A stretch of 64,000 bases of DNA from Spirosoma luteum DSM 19990 (GTDB taxonomy: Bacteria > Bacteroidota > Bacteroidia > Cytophagales > Spirosomataceae). The DNA is taken from positions 121-64,120 of the forward strand of contig NZ_KB893312.1 in assembly GCF_000374065.1 (NCBI RefSeq), written 5' to 3'. Each line of letters opens with the position of its first letter. Position 1 is the first letter of the stretch. The notes below the pieces were generated by a model. It made no database searches. It saw only the letters and a program-made list of their open reading frames with translations, and was not told the DNA's origin. This document shows positions 52,218 through 60,527 of the stretch, piece after piece. The translations under genes were made by a program, and so were the position numbers.

Positions 52218-53612
52218 ATGAATACTAAACAACAGACGATTCTAAAATCCGTATCGGTATCGGGAGTGGGACTACACACGGGTGTTCAGGCTACAATGAC
52301 GTTCCTGCCTGCTCCTACGAACCACGGCTATAAGTTTCAGCGTATCGACCTGCCGGGCCAGCCCATTGTGGATGCCGATGTGGACAACGTAGTGGATTTA
52401 TCGCGCGGTACAACCATTGAGCAAAGTGGTGCCCGGATTCATACGGTTGAGCATACACTGGCTGCCCTGGTAGGACTGCAACTCGATAATGTATTGATTC
52501 AGTTGGATGGGCCGGAACCACCCATCATGGATGGCTCTTCAATCCAGTTCATCGACGCGCTGCGTGCTGCTGGCATCGAAGAACAGAATGCAACCCGCAA
52601 CTACTTTGAGGTGAGCGAATACGTTCACTATAAAAATGCGGAAAAGGACATCGAACTGGCTGCGCTGCCCCTGAATGACTACCGCTTGACGGTGATGGTT
52701 GATTACAACTCACGGGTTATCAGCAGTCAGCACGCGTACCTGAATGATATTAGTCAGTTTCCGGAGCAGATTGCCAACTGCCGGACCTTCGTTTTTCTGC
52801 ACGAACTGGAGATGCTGTACAAGCAGGACCTCATAAAAGGGGGGGACCTGACGAACGCCATCGTTATTGTAGACCGGGATGTAAAAGAGGGCGAACTGGA
52901 TTACCTGGCCGACCTGCTCAAAAAACCCAAGGTCAGCGTAAACGAGCAGGATGGAATATTAAACAACATTAAACTACACTACCCGAATGAAATGGCCCGC
53001 CATAAGCTGCTCGACGTGGTGGGAGATTTGGCCCTGATTGGCCGACCCATCAAGGCGCAGATTCTGGCGGCCCGGCCCGGCCACGCGGCTAACGTAGCCT
53101 TTGCCAAGAAAATAAAAAAGCTCATTCAGAAAAACGCGGCTAATCAGGTGCCGCAGTATGACCCGACCCAGCCGCCTGTACTGGATATCAATCGTATTTC
53201 GCAGTTGTTGCCCCACCGCTACCCGTTCCAGATGATTGACAAAATCATTGCGCTGGACGAGAACAGCGTTGTGGGTATCAAAAATGTGACAATGAATGAG
53301 CCTTTCTTTTCGGGCCATTTTCCGGGTAATCCAGTGATGCCGGGCGTAATGCAATTGGAATCCATGGCGCAAACGGGCGGTATTCTGGTACTCAGTACCG
53401 TGCCGGACCCGGAAAATTACTGGCCATTTCTGGTGGGAATCGAAAACTGTCGCTTCAGACGCAACGTTTTACCAGGGGACATAATCATTTTTAGGTGTGA
53501 ATTTACATCGCCCATGAAACGCGGTATCGTGAAAATGCAGGGTCGTGGCTATGTGGCCAACCAGTTAGTATGCGAAGCCGATATGATTGCCAGCCTTGTC
53601 AAGAAAAAATAG
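52218..53612 (+). CDS. lpxC: LpxC-FabZ fusion: lipid A deacetylase and 3-hydroxyacyl-ACP dehydratase
   Basis: The 464-residue fusion is the Bacteroidota form. Residues 1 to about 305 are LpxC, the zinc deacetylase that commits UDP-acyl-GlcNAc to lipid A; HTVEHTLAAL (with His79) is the zinc motif, and GLHTG near 19 is conserved. The rest, from about 315, is FabZ, with LPHRYPFQMIDKI and the catalytic segment GHFPGNPVMPGVMQLESMAQ. The fusion links lipid A synthesis with supply of hydroxyacyl-ACP. The start is set by homology and follows the large hairpin. Confidence 0.96.
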   Translation: MNTKQQTILKSVSVSGVGLHTGVQATMTFLPAPTNHGYKFQRIDLPGQPIVDADVDNVVDLSRGTTIEQSGARIHTVEHTLAALVGLQLDNVLIQLDGPEPPIMDGSSIQFIDALRAAGIEEQNATRNYFEVSEYVHYKNAEKDIELAALPLNDYRLTVMVDYNSRVISSQHAYLNDISQFPEQIANCRTFVFLHELEMLYKQDLIKGGDLTNAIVIVDRDVKEGELDYLADLLKKPKVSVNEQDGILNNIKLHYPNEMARHKLLDVVGDLALIGRPIKAQILAARPGHAANVAFAKKIKKLIQKNAANQVPQYDPTQPPVLDINRISQLLPHRYPFQMIDKIIALDENSVVGIKNVTMNEPFFSGHFPGNPVMPGVMQLESMAQTGGILVLSTVPDPENYWPFLVGIENCRFRRNVLPGDIIIFRCEFTSPMKRGIVKMQGRGYVANQLVCEADMIASLVKKK

Positions 53613-53618
53613 TTTACG

Positions 53619-53658
53619 GTTTACGGGGAACCGCATCTGAAAACGGTAACCCGTAAAC
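53619..53658. repeat. intergenic imperfect hairpin before lpxA
   Basis: GTTTACGGG (53619-53627) pairs with CCCGTAAAC (53650-53658), and ACCG (53630-53633) pairs with CGGT (53644-53647) inside it. The words match those of the 52110 hairpin. It lies between lpxC-fabZ and lpxA, with its right arm 18 bp before the lpxA start. Confidence 0.7.
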
Positions 53659-53676
53659 TGAAAACCGAAAAAAATA

Positions 53677-54471
53677 ATGATTCAACCATTAGCCTACATT
53701 TCACCCGAAGCAAAAATTGCACAAAACGTGGTGATTGAGCCGTTCGCCATTATTCATAAAGACGTTGAAATTGCCGAAGGGACCTGGATTGGTTCGCACG
53801 CGGTTATCAACGAAGGCGCACGCATTGGCCGAAACTGCAAGATTTATCCGGGTGCCGTTATTTCATCGACTCCCCAGGATTTGAAATTTAACAATGAATA
53901 TACCCGGACCTATATTGGTGATAATACAACCATTCGTGAGTACGCAACCATCAGCCGGGGTACGGAAGAGCACTGGAAAACCGAAATTGGGGCCGACTGT
54001 CTGGTTATGGCCTACGCGCACGTAGCGCACGATTGCCGCATCGGGAATCATTGCATTATCATCAATAATGTGCAGATGGCGGGCCACGTTCATATGGGCG
54101 ACTGGTCCATCATCGGTGGCTCAAGTTCAGTGCATCAGTGGGTGAAAATAGGTGCCCATGCCATGATTTCGGGCGGTTCGCTGGTGCGTAAGGATGTTCC
54201 CCCGTTCACTAAAGCAGCCCGCGAACCATTGGCGTACACGGGTATCAACTCCATCGGCCTGCGTCGGCGGGGGTTTGAGAATGACAAAATCAACCAGATT
54301 CAGGAAATCTACCGCTACATATACATGCGGGGTCTGAACAATGCCGATGCGCTGACGAACATCGAACTGGAATTGCCGCCCTCCGATGAACGCGACGAAA
54401 TTGTGAATTTTATCCGCAGTTCTGAACGGGGTATCATGCGGGGGCCATCATCTAACGGGGACAGAGAATAG
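53677..54471 (+). CDS. lpxA: UDP-N-acetylglucosamine acyltransferase
   Basis: LpxA catalyses the first acylation of lipid A synthesis. The 264-residue protein is a beta-helix with hexapeptide repeats through residue 190, the catalytic His in the segment AHVAHDCRIGNHCII, and the GGSSSVHQWVKIGAHAMISGG part that closes the helix. The C-terminal helical domain starts with RRRGFENDKINQI. It follows lpxC-fabZ after 64 bp and precedes an ABC ATPase gene. The order lpxD, lpxC-fabZ, lpxA is usual in Bacteroidota. Confidence 0.96.
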   Translation: MIQPLAYISPEAKIAQNVVIEPFAIIHKDVEIAEGTWIGSHAVINEGARIGRNCKIYPGAVISSTPQDLKFNNEYTRTYIGDNTTIREYATISRGTEEHWKTEIGADCLVMAYAHVAHDCRIGNHCIIINNVQMAGHVHMGDWSIIGGSSSVHQWVKIGAHAMISGGSLVRKDVPPFTKAAREPLAYTGINSIGLRRRGFENDKINQIQEIYRYIYMRGLNNADALTNIELELPPSDERDEIVNFIRSSERGIMRGPSSNGDRE

Positions 54472-54508
54472 GCACCGCCACGTCTCCCCTTCGTACGTTA
54501 CTCACGCT

Positions 54509-54530
54509 GTAATACCGTTTCTGGTATTAC
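54509..54530. terminator. hairpin after lpxA, weak terminator or attenuator
   Basis: GTAATACC (54509-54516) pairs with GGTATTAC (54523-54530) across six bases, 38 bp after the lpxA stop and 25 bp before the ABC ATPase start. There is no T-run, so termination would be inefficient. Confidence 0.4.
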
Positions 54531-54554
54531 CACAGCCTACAGGGATAACTCGTC

Positions 54555-55190
54555 ATGATAACCATTGAAGCCGGACAGGTAGGGAAAAAGTATCGGAAAG
54601 AATGGATTTTTCGGCGGGTAAACCTAACCCTATCCAGTGGAAATAGCTACACCTTCGTTGGTCCCAATGGGAGCGGAAAATCAACATTACTGCAACTGCT
54701 TGCCGGGAGTTTACCAAGTACCGAAGGGGAGTTGACCTATAGGCTCAACAATACTGTACTGGAACCTGACGACTGGTTCCGGCAAGTTAGTATAGCTGCC
54801 CCTTACCTGGAGTTGGTAGAGGAGTTGACCCTAAAGGAATTACTGACATTTCACCAGACATTTAAGCCATACAAGCCGGGCCTGACCCCCGACGTTATTG
54901 CCGAACGCCTGCTGTTGACCCATGCCCGCCATAAAGAAATCAAGTATTTCTCATCCGGCATGAAGCAGCGGGTGAAGCTTGGGCTGGCCTTCTTTTCCCG
55001 TTCGCCCATCGTTATTCTGGACGAGCCTACCGCTAACCTCGACCGACAGGGAACAGTCTGGTATCAGGAACAGGTGCGGGAGTTGCTTAACCCGGCGAAC
55101 CAGGAAGTCCCTCTTTTATTAATTGGCTCCAACCAGCCCGATGAGTACGACTTCTGCCCGAATGTGCTGGATGTTATGCAGTGGAAATGA
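54555..55190 (+). CDS. ABC transporter ATP-binding protein
   Basis: The 211-residue protein has Walker A GPNGSGKST near 36, the signature FSSGMKQRVKLGLA near 137 and Walker B IVILDEPTANLD near 155. It is a bare ATPase subunit without membrane segments, resembling the CcmA-like group. The permease partner is not adjacent. It follows lpxA in the same direction, so it might be connected with envelope lipid transport, but that is only from position. The next gene starts 54 bp later. Confidence 0.88.
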   Translation: MITIEAGQVGKKYRKEWIFRRVNLTLSSGNSYTFVGPNGSGKSTLLQLLAGSLPSTEGELTYRLNNTVLEPDDWFRQVSIAAPYLELVEELTLKELLTFHQTFKPYKPGLTPDVIAERLLLTHARHKEIKYFSSGMKQRVKLGLAFFSRSPIVILDEPTANLDRQGTVWYQEQVRELLNPANQEVPLLLIGSNQPDEYDFCPNVLDVMQWK

Positions 55191-55244
55191 GGTGATTATT
55201 GGTAAGTTTACAGCCCTATCAGCAGTTTTACCTATATAAACACC

Positions 55245-56336
55245 ATGAACCAACAGTACCTCCTTGTCCTGCTTCTGTGGACTTTTTCTTGGGGAGCGCC
55301 CACCGTAACTACGGCCCAACGGCCGCCATCCGGTTCTGGTTCACTCCCAGATAAACACGTTAGTGCCAATAAGTCCACCGTTCTTTTCGAAGGTGATGCT
55401 GTCGTGGCGTTTACGCTGACGGCTAATTTGCGGGCACTCGCCAGAGACAGAGGAGACCAGCCGGTTGAGCATGCGGCTGTCCTGCTATATAATGATGCCA
55501 AAGGTATAGACACGCTTCCGCTGACGCTGAAAGTGAGGGGTAATTTCCGGCGTAGTAAAGACAATTGTTCGTTTCCACCCCTGCTGATAGACTTCCCCAA
55601 AAAGAAGACCCGAAACACCTTGTTTGCCCATCAGAACAAATTGAAATTGGTCACACATTGCCAGGTTGACGAATGGGTAGTGCGCGAATACCTGGTGTAT
55701 AAACTGTATAATTTGCTGACCGAACTGAGTTTTCGTGCCCAGCTGGCTCGCGTCACCTACGCCGACTCGCTGGGGAAACGTACACCCGAAACGCACTGGG
55801 GCTTTTTGCTGGAAGACGACAGTGACGTAGCCAAACGGAACGGTGTAAAAGTCAGCAATGTGAAACAAACGACCATGGGTTATGCCGATTCACTCAGTAT
55901 GGCCACGGTTGCGGTATTCGAGTTCATGATTGGCAATACCGATTGGTCGGTGCCTTATCTGCACAACATCCGCCTGTTCGATAATGGGCAGACCGGTTCG
56001 CTACCCGTGCCTTACGATTTTGATTATTCGGGTATTATCGAGTCCACTTATGCCATTCCACCGGAGCAGTTGGGTATTCGGTCGGTGAGGGAACGGGTGT
56101 ATCGGGGCCCAGTTTATCCTGTTTCCCTGTTTCAGCAGGTGTTTGATAAATTCAATGACCTGAAACCGCAGTTTTATGCCCTCTACCAGAACGACAGTCG
56201 CCTGGATAAGGGCTATGTGAAACGTACCCTAAAGTACCTCGATGAGTTTTACACCCTTATCAATAAGCCGGCAGCAGCACGGCTTGTATTCGGTCAGGGT
56301 GCCAAAAATGGTGTGGTTATTAAAGGCTTAAAATGA
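55245..56336 (+). CDS. exported protein of unknown function, possible atypical-kinase fold (CotH-like)
   Basis: The 363-residue protein has a signal peptide (LLVLLLWTFSWGAPTVTTAQ). A central block reads LKVRGNFRRSKDNCSFPPL, followed by a basic KLKLVTHC and the pair IGNTDWSVPYLHN and PVPYDFDYSG. These resemble, in order and spacing, the nucleotide-binding lysine and the D...DFD-type metal motifs of CotH/Fam20C-like secreted kinases. I would not claim kinase activity on this alone. It follows the ABC ATPase gene and ends one base before the stop of the DUF5706 gene on the other strand. Confidence 0.6.
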   Translation: MNQQYLLVLLLWTFSWGAPTVTTAQRPPSGSGSLPDKHVSANKSTVLFEGDAVVAFTLTANLRALARDRGDQPVEHAAVLLYNDAKGIDTLPLTLKVRGNFRRSKDNCSFPPLLIDFPKKKTRNTLFAHQNKLKLVTHCQVDEWVVREYLVYKLYNLLTELSFRAQLARVTYADSLGKRTPETHWGFLLEDDSDVAKRNGVKVSNVKQTTMGYADSLSMATVAVFEFMIGNTDWSVPYLHNIRLFDNGQTGSLPVPYDFDYSGIIESTYAIPPEQLGIRSVRERVYRGPVYPVSLFQQVFDKFNDLKPQFYALYQNDSRLDKGYVKRTLKYLDEFYTLINKPAAARLVFGQGAKNGVVIKGLK

Positions 56337-56337
56337 G

Positions 56338-56976
56338 TTAGTGTGTTACTAGCAGGATTGCTGCTGCCATAACGACAACTACTGAAAAGCCAATCATAAA
56401 GAAGTGATAGGCGAATTTCAGTAACCGATATTTCCGGGCTAACACTTGTCCCTGCGCGTATATATTGTCAATCAGACTGGTGTAGATGTCCTCCTCGTTA
56501 CTAAGCAGTTGGCGGAGGTGCTGGCGGTACTCATCGGCAGTAAGCTGGCTGTAATAACCAAAAAACAGTAAATCGACGGGCGGTGCGCCAGGCTTACTGA
56601 ATCGTTTTTTTCGGGGCGCAATCATTGGATTTGTAGCAATCAATGAAACGACGATAGTGGTCAGGCATACCACCAATAGTATGACGCTGGGAATAATCAG
56701 ATGAGCGGGCGTGTCGATTTTACGGACGTAGGCAGAAAGGATGACCGAGATAACAATGGTGTTGACGGAAATCATCAGGTTTGCCTTACGGTCGGCCATC
56801 TCGCTGAGTTTTATGTGATTCGACATCGTAGTCCGAAACAATGTTTCGACACCCCTACTGGCTTTCTTTTTCTTCTCTTTTTTTTCCTTTTTGGGTCGGG
56901 GGGCTTCTGGTTCAGGCCTACTCGTAGGAATGCCCTTCTCTAAGTCAATTGGGTTTTCTGGTTGTATTGGAGCCAT
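56338..56976 (-). CDS. DUF5706 membrane protein, Pycsar-effector (PycTM)-like
   Basis: The 212-residue protein opens with a proline- and lysine-rich cytoplasmic part (EKKEKKKK at 31-38). The DUF5706 mark ADRKANLMISVNTIVISVIL at 61-80 begins the first membrane segment; a second lies at about 92-115 and a third at about 188-210, after a helical cytoplasmic stretch that includes FGYYSQLTADEYRQHLRQLL. DUF5706 is the effector family of Pycsar defence, where a cyclic pyrimidine nucleotide triggers membrane damage. Here it is divergent from two response regulators, one of which has a class III cyclase. Functional linkage is inferred from position. No HD domain is fused. Confidence 0.8.
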   Translation of the reverse strand: MAPIQPENPIDLEKGIPTSRPEPEAPRPKKEKKEKKKKASRGVETLFRTTMSNHIKLSEMADRKANLMISVNTIVISVILSAYVRKIDTPAHLIIPSVILLVVCLTTIVVSLIATNPMIAPRKKRFSKPGAPPVDLLFFGYYSQLTADEYRQHLRQLLSNEEDIYTSLIDNIYAQGQVLARKYRLLKFAYHFFMIGFSVVVVMAAAILLVTH

Positions 56977-57163
56977 TGATAGCGACTGATTTACCAGTAA
57001 GTTTACGAATCTATTCAGACATTTTCTATCACACTGAGCAGAAAGGTGGAGGTGGCATAACAGTCTCTAACTAATGCATCGCTTTCCGTTGTCAACAGAA
57101 ATAAAAACCGCCTGTATGCAGCGAGAGATTACCTTAGTGCGTTAATGCCTAAGGCAAATTTTC

Positions 57164-57171
57164 TATCTTTG
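57164..57171 (+). promoter_or_regulatory. TATCTTTG promoter box of the response regulator pair
   Basis: TATCTTTG matches TAnnTTTG and lies 20 bp before the ATG at 57192. A TTA at 57142-57144 occupies the place of the expected TTG, so the upstream half is imperfect. It would give a short leader. Confidence 0.5.
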
Positions 57172-57191
57172 ATTTATGGCCTTCCCTTCCT

Positions 57192-57572
57192 ATGAAGAAA
57201 ATATTAGTCGTCGATGATGAAGTAGACGTAAAAGACTTGTTTCTCCAGCGGTTTCGTCGCGAAATACGGAATGCAGAATTTCAGTTACATTTCGCTAATT
57301 CCGGCGAGGAGGCTCTCACTTATCTTGCTGACCACACATCGGAGGTTGTGCTGATTCTATCCGATATAAATATGCCGGGTATGAGCGGTTTTGAATTACT
57401 GCGCCATATCCGCGAGGATTTTCAGATACCTCCGCCACCCGTAGTGATGATGATAACGGCCTATGGTGACCCCGAATCACAGCAACAGGCCGTTCAACTG
57501 GGAGCCAACGATTTTCTGACCAAGCCACTCGACTTTGCGGCTTTAAAACAAAAACTTCACGATTTACCATGA
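57192..57572 (+). CDS. single-domain response regulator (CheY-like)
   Basis: The 126-residue protein is one receiver domain: the acidic pair in LVVDDEVDV (Asp8, Asp9), the phospho-acceptor Asp58 in LSDINMPGMSG, the Thr in MITAYG and the Lys in FLTKPLD. It has no output domain. The stop overlaps the ATG of the following receiver-cyclase gene (ATGA), so the two are translationally coupled. It may act as a phosphate sink or partner for the cyclase regulator. No histidine kinase is adjacent. Confidence 0.92.
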   Translation: MKKILVVDDEVDVKDLFLQRFRREIRNAEFQLHFANSGEEALTYLADHTSEVVLILSDINMPGMSGFELLRHIREDFQIPPPPVVMMITAYGDPESQQQAVQLGANDFLTKPLDFAALKQKLHDLP

Positions 57573-58615
57573 ATGCCAAAATACTGGTGGTTGATGACGA
57601 AACGGACCTTGAGTTACTGATTAAACAAAAGTTCCGACGGCAGATTCGGGAGAAAAAATATGAATTTTCCTTCGCCCACGATGGTGCCGAAGCATTGGAA
57701 GTACTATCCCGGCAACCCGATACGGATATGGTGCTGACCGATATTAATATGCCCGGCATGGATGGCCTTACCCTGTTAATCAAGTTACACGAAAGTAATC
57801 CTATGCTCAAAGCCGTAATCGTGTCGGCTTATGGCGACATGGATAATATTCGTACGGCCATGAACCGGGGAGCATTCGATTTCGTGACCAAGCCCGTCAA
57901 TTTTGAGGACCTGGAATTAACGATGCAAAAAACGATGGAGTACGTCATGCAACTCCGTCAGACCCTGCAAGCCATCAAAGAGAACGACATTCTGCGGATG
58001 TACGTGGACGAATCGGTGCTGACGTTCATGAATAAGCCTGAATTTGAGAAGTCTCTTTCGGCCAGTGAAACCGTAGTAGCTACCGTTCTATTTATTGATA
58101 TCTGCGGGTTTACAGCTATTTCTGAGCGCGAATCGCCCGACACGGTCGTTCGGCTGGTGAATCGTTATTTTGATGTGATGGTCAAGGAAATCATTGGGCA
58201 GGGGGGCTACGTCGATAAATTTATGGGTGATGCCGTGATGGCCGTTTTCCGGGGCGACTATCATTTTGACCGGGCCGTTGAGGCCGCCCTGGCGGTGCGG
58301 ACGCAGATTGCCACGTTGGAAGATAACCTGCAAAATAACCTGAATTACCATCCTCAAGTATCCATTGGTATCAACACCGGCGAAATGGTATCAGGAAACA
58401 TCGGCTCCGCCACGCTTCGGAGGTTAGACTATACCGTAATCGGTGATGCGGTCAATACCGCTCAGCGGTTACAGTCGGTCGCGCAACCCGGCCAAATTAT
58501 TATTCTTGAGTCGGCTCAGCAGAAAATCGCCGAATCCTTCACCTGCGAACGCATCGGGGAGGTAACCCTGAAGAACAAAGCCGAGCCGGCGGTTGTCTAC
58601 AATGTTATAAAATGA
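57569..58615 (+). CDS. response regulator fused to a class III nucleotide cyclase
   Basis: The 348-residue protein has a receiver domain (Asp58 in LTDINMPGMDG, Lys108 in TKP), a helical linker at about 112-165, and a class III cyclase domain. The active site is complete: metal-binding Asp177 (LFIDICGFT) and Asp221 (KFMGDAVMAVF), base-selecting Lys217 and Asp287 (LDYTVIGD), and the transition-state pair Asn296 and Arg300 (NTAQR). Lys/Asp at the base pocket favours ATP, so cAMP is the expected product, unlike the pyrimidine cyclases of Pycsar. It should be switched by phosphorylation and dimerise. The neighbouring DUF5706 protein is a possible target. Confidence 0.9.
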   Translation: MNAKILVVDDETDLELLIKQKFRRQIREKKYEFSFAHDGAEALEVLSRQPDTDMVLTDINMPGMDGLTLLIKLHESNPMLKAVIVSAYGDMDNIRTAMNRGAFDFVTKPVNFEDLELTMQKTMEYVMQLRQTLQAIKENDILRMYVDESVLTFMNKPEFEKSLSASETVVATVLFIDICGFTAISERESPDTVVRLVNRYFDVMVKEIIGQGGYVDKFMGDAVMAVFRGDYHFDRAVEAALAVRTQIATLEDNLQNNLNYHPQVSIGINTGEMVSGNIGSATLRRLDYTVIGDAVNTAQRLQSVAQPGQIIILESAQQKIAESFTCERIGEVTLKNKAEPAVVYNVIK

Positions 58616-58626
58616 GAAGACGGCGC

Positions 58627-58989
58627 TTAGTAACCTAACTTCTCAGGCTGGCTTAGTAACAGGTGTATGGTGAAAACAAGGCCGACAACCAGTGTAATAG
58701 CCGTAAAAAGATAGCCCAATACCAGAAATGCCGATGCTCCCGTAACGCATCCTGGCCCATTGGCTGTTTGTCCTATGCCCATGGATGCGGCACAAACCCA
58801 GAAGGCAAGGGCAGGGGTAACCAGGCCAGTAAGAATTGAGAAAACAGCCGACAACCCAATGAGACCAGCCGATTGCTTCATTGACTTGCGCTGGCTCAGA
58901 TAGAAGAACAGGGCCAGTGGAACAATGGCAATCAAAAGGGGAATGACCAATAGCAGTACAAATTTTCCCGCCAGCAACAGGGTGTTCAT
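58627..58989 (-). CDS. small integral membrane protein, unknown function
   Basis: The 120-residue protein has about four hydrophobic segments (FVLLLVIPLLIAIVPLALFF, SAVFSILTGLVTPALAFWV, ASAFLVLGYLFTAI, and VGLVFTIHLLL) and three Cys. I do not recognise a family. Its stop lies 12 bp from the stop of the cyclase gene on the other strand, and it is downstream of the FtsX-type permease gene in the same direction after 85 bp, so it may be co-transcribed with that. Confidence 0.65.
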   Translation of the reverse strand: MNTLLLAGKFVLLLVIPLLIAIVPLALFFYLSQRKSMKQSAGLIGLSAVFSILTGLVTPALAFWVCAASMGIGQTANGPGCVTGASAFLVLGYLFTAITLVVGLVFTIHLLLSQPEKLGY

Positions 58990-59074
58990 GTTGTAAATGA
59001 ATGTCCGACATCCTTTATTCGGAAACCACCTGAACGTAACCCACTTTTCGAGAAAACTTGTTTCGGGAAAGGTA

Positions 59075-60292
59075 TTAGTCTTCCGCCAGGGTCTGGGAAA
59101 TGTTCATTCGATAAACGCCCAGCGCGGGTAGGGCAGCGGCCAGCAGGCCAATCAGCAGGGCGACACCCAGTAAGGCCCATTCTTCGGGCAATAGGCCAAA
59201 TGCCGCCAGATTGTAATGATAATCATCCGAAACACTACTGGAGAACAACCAGAGGCCAACGCGGCTGAACAGAATACCCAGGGCAAAACCAATCAATGCC
59301 AGCACCAATCCCTCGAGCAGCAGCATACCAAACAGCTGCGCCCGCGTAGCCCCCATCGAAAGCATCAGAGCCATCTCGTACCGCCGTTCCTTCAGGGAAT
59401 TGTAGAGCGAAACGAATACACTGATGCCCGAAATGAGCATAATCGCGATGGCCAGTCCGCGCAGGGTTTCTACCCCAACGCCCAGCAGGGAGAACAGCCG
59501 GTTGATTTCTATGTTGGGCAAAGCTGCCTGTAGCTTGGAATTGCTGTTGATACCCCGCGCCAGCATCATCCCCATCGGGTTCCGAAACTTAACGAGCATA
59601 CTGGTGATTTCACGAGGGCCTTTTTCATGACCCTCTTCTGTATGCTCATCTACGGTTGCCGGTGTTGCTTCGTGCTCTTGTTCATGGATGGCCCATATGC
59701 TTGAGATGGGCGTAAGAATGAGCTGATCGGCAACGGTGTTGGTGGCATTCAAAATCCCTACCACTTTGTAAAGCGAGCCAGCGTGGGCCTCTCCGTCTTT
59801 ATCCAGCCCGTGCGACCCGGCAAAGGTATCGCCGATTTTCAGGCCCGTTACGGCGGCTACGCGGGGGCCAATAACGGTCTCCAGATTCTGCTGAAACAAT
59901 TTCCCCTGCGTGATGGTAGCCCCAAAATGATCGAGGTATTTTTTGTTCGTTCCCACAATCCGAAATGAGCGGTAATTGTCACCAATGGCCAGTGGAATGG
60001 CCGTTTTGATCATGGGATTACGCGTAAGTCGCTCGGCTTCATCGAGGGAAATGTTCCCCGTTGGGGAATCGATCTGGTAAATGCTGGACAATATCAGTTG
60101 TAATGGGCTGCCTTTGGCACCCAGCACCATATCGATACCTTTGATGTTTTTGCGAAACTGATTGTCTAACTGCTTGTTGAGCAGCAACAGCAGGGAAATA
60201 ATGGTGATGCCAAAGGTCATGAGCAACCCACTCAGAAAACTGGTCAGGGGCTTATCCCGCAGGTTACTCCAACTAATTTGAAACAGATTCAT
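59075..60292 (-). CDS. FtsX/MacB-type ABC permease with a His-rich loop
   Basis: The 405-residue protein has the FtsX-type layout: one N-terminal membrane segment (SFLSGLLMTFGITIISLLLLL), a periplasmic domain of about 230 residues, and three C-terminal segments with SLKERRYEMALMLSMGATRAQ between them. The periplasmic domain carries a His- and Glu-rich stretch at about 203-224 with His203, His207, His217 and His222, which may bind zinc or another metal. The cognate ATPase gene is not adjacent on either side, although such genes are normally paired. It may draw on the ATPase encoded at 54.6 kb or elsewhere. Zinc-linked permeases of this type are known in other bacteria. Confidence 0.85.
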   Translation of the reverse strand: MNLFQISWSNLRDKPLTSFLSGLLMTFGITIISLLLLLNKQLDNQFRKNIKGIDMVLGAKGSPLQLILSSIYQIDSPTGNISLDEAERLTRNPMIKTAIPLAIGDNYRSFRIVGTNKKYLDHFGATITQGKLFQQNLETVIGPRVAAVTGLKIGDTFAGSHGLDKDGEAHAGSLYKVVGILNATNTVADQLILTPISSIWAIHEQEHEATPATVDEHTEEGHEKGPREITSMLVKFRNPMGMMLARGINSNSKLQAALPNIEINRLFSLLGVGVETLRGLAIAIMLISGISVFVSLYNSLKERRYEMALMLSMGATRAQLFGMLLLEGLVLALIGFALGILFSRVGLWLFSSSVSDDYHYNLAAFGLLPEEWALLGVALLIGLLAAALPALGVYRMNISQTLAED

Positions 60293-60527
60293 TCCGGGGG
60301 TAATTATTGGCTGACGAAAAGCGATGAATTGGGGAAAGGGAAAGCGGTATAAAATTAGTAAGAATGACCCGTTTTGATACCCAGGCCGCGTATTGTTGGT
60401 TGGTAATCAGTCAATCCTGCCAAAAGGAATCTCTTTTTTTGATGGAACATCCGTTATAACTTGCCAGAATCGTTTAATATAGCAGAGGACTTAATCTGGA
60501 TGTCCTCGTTAACTCGTCATGATTTGT

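Noticed and set aside
56338..58615. A canonical Pycsar defence operon
   Set aside because: The cyclase pocket has the Lys/Asp pair of adenylate cyclases, the genes are divergent rather than in one operon, and receivers are present; so only a Pycsar-like relation is proposed.
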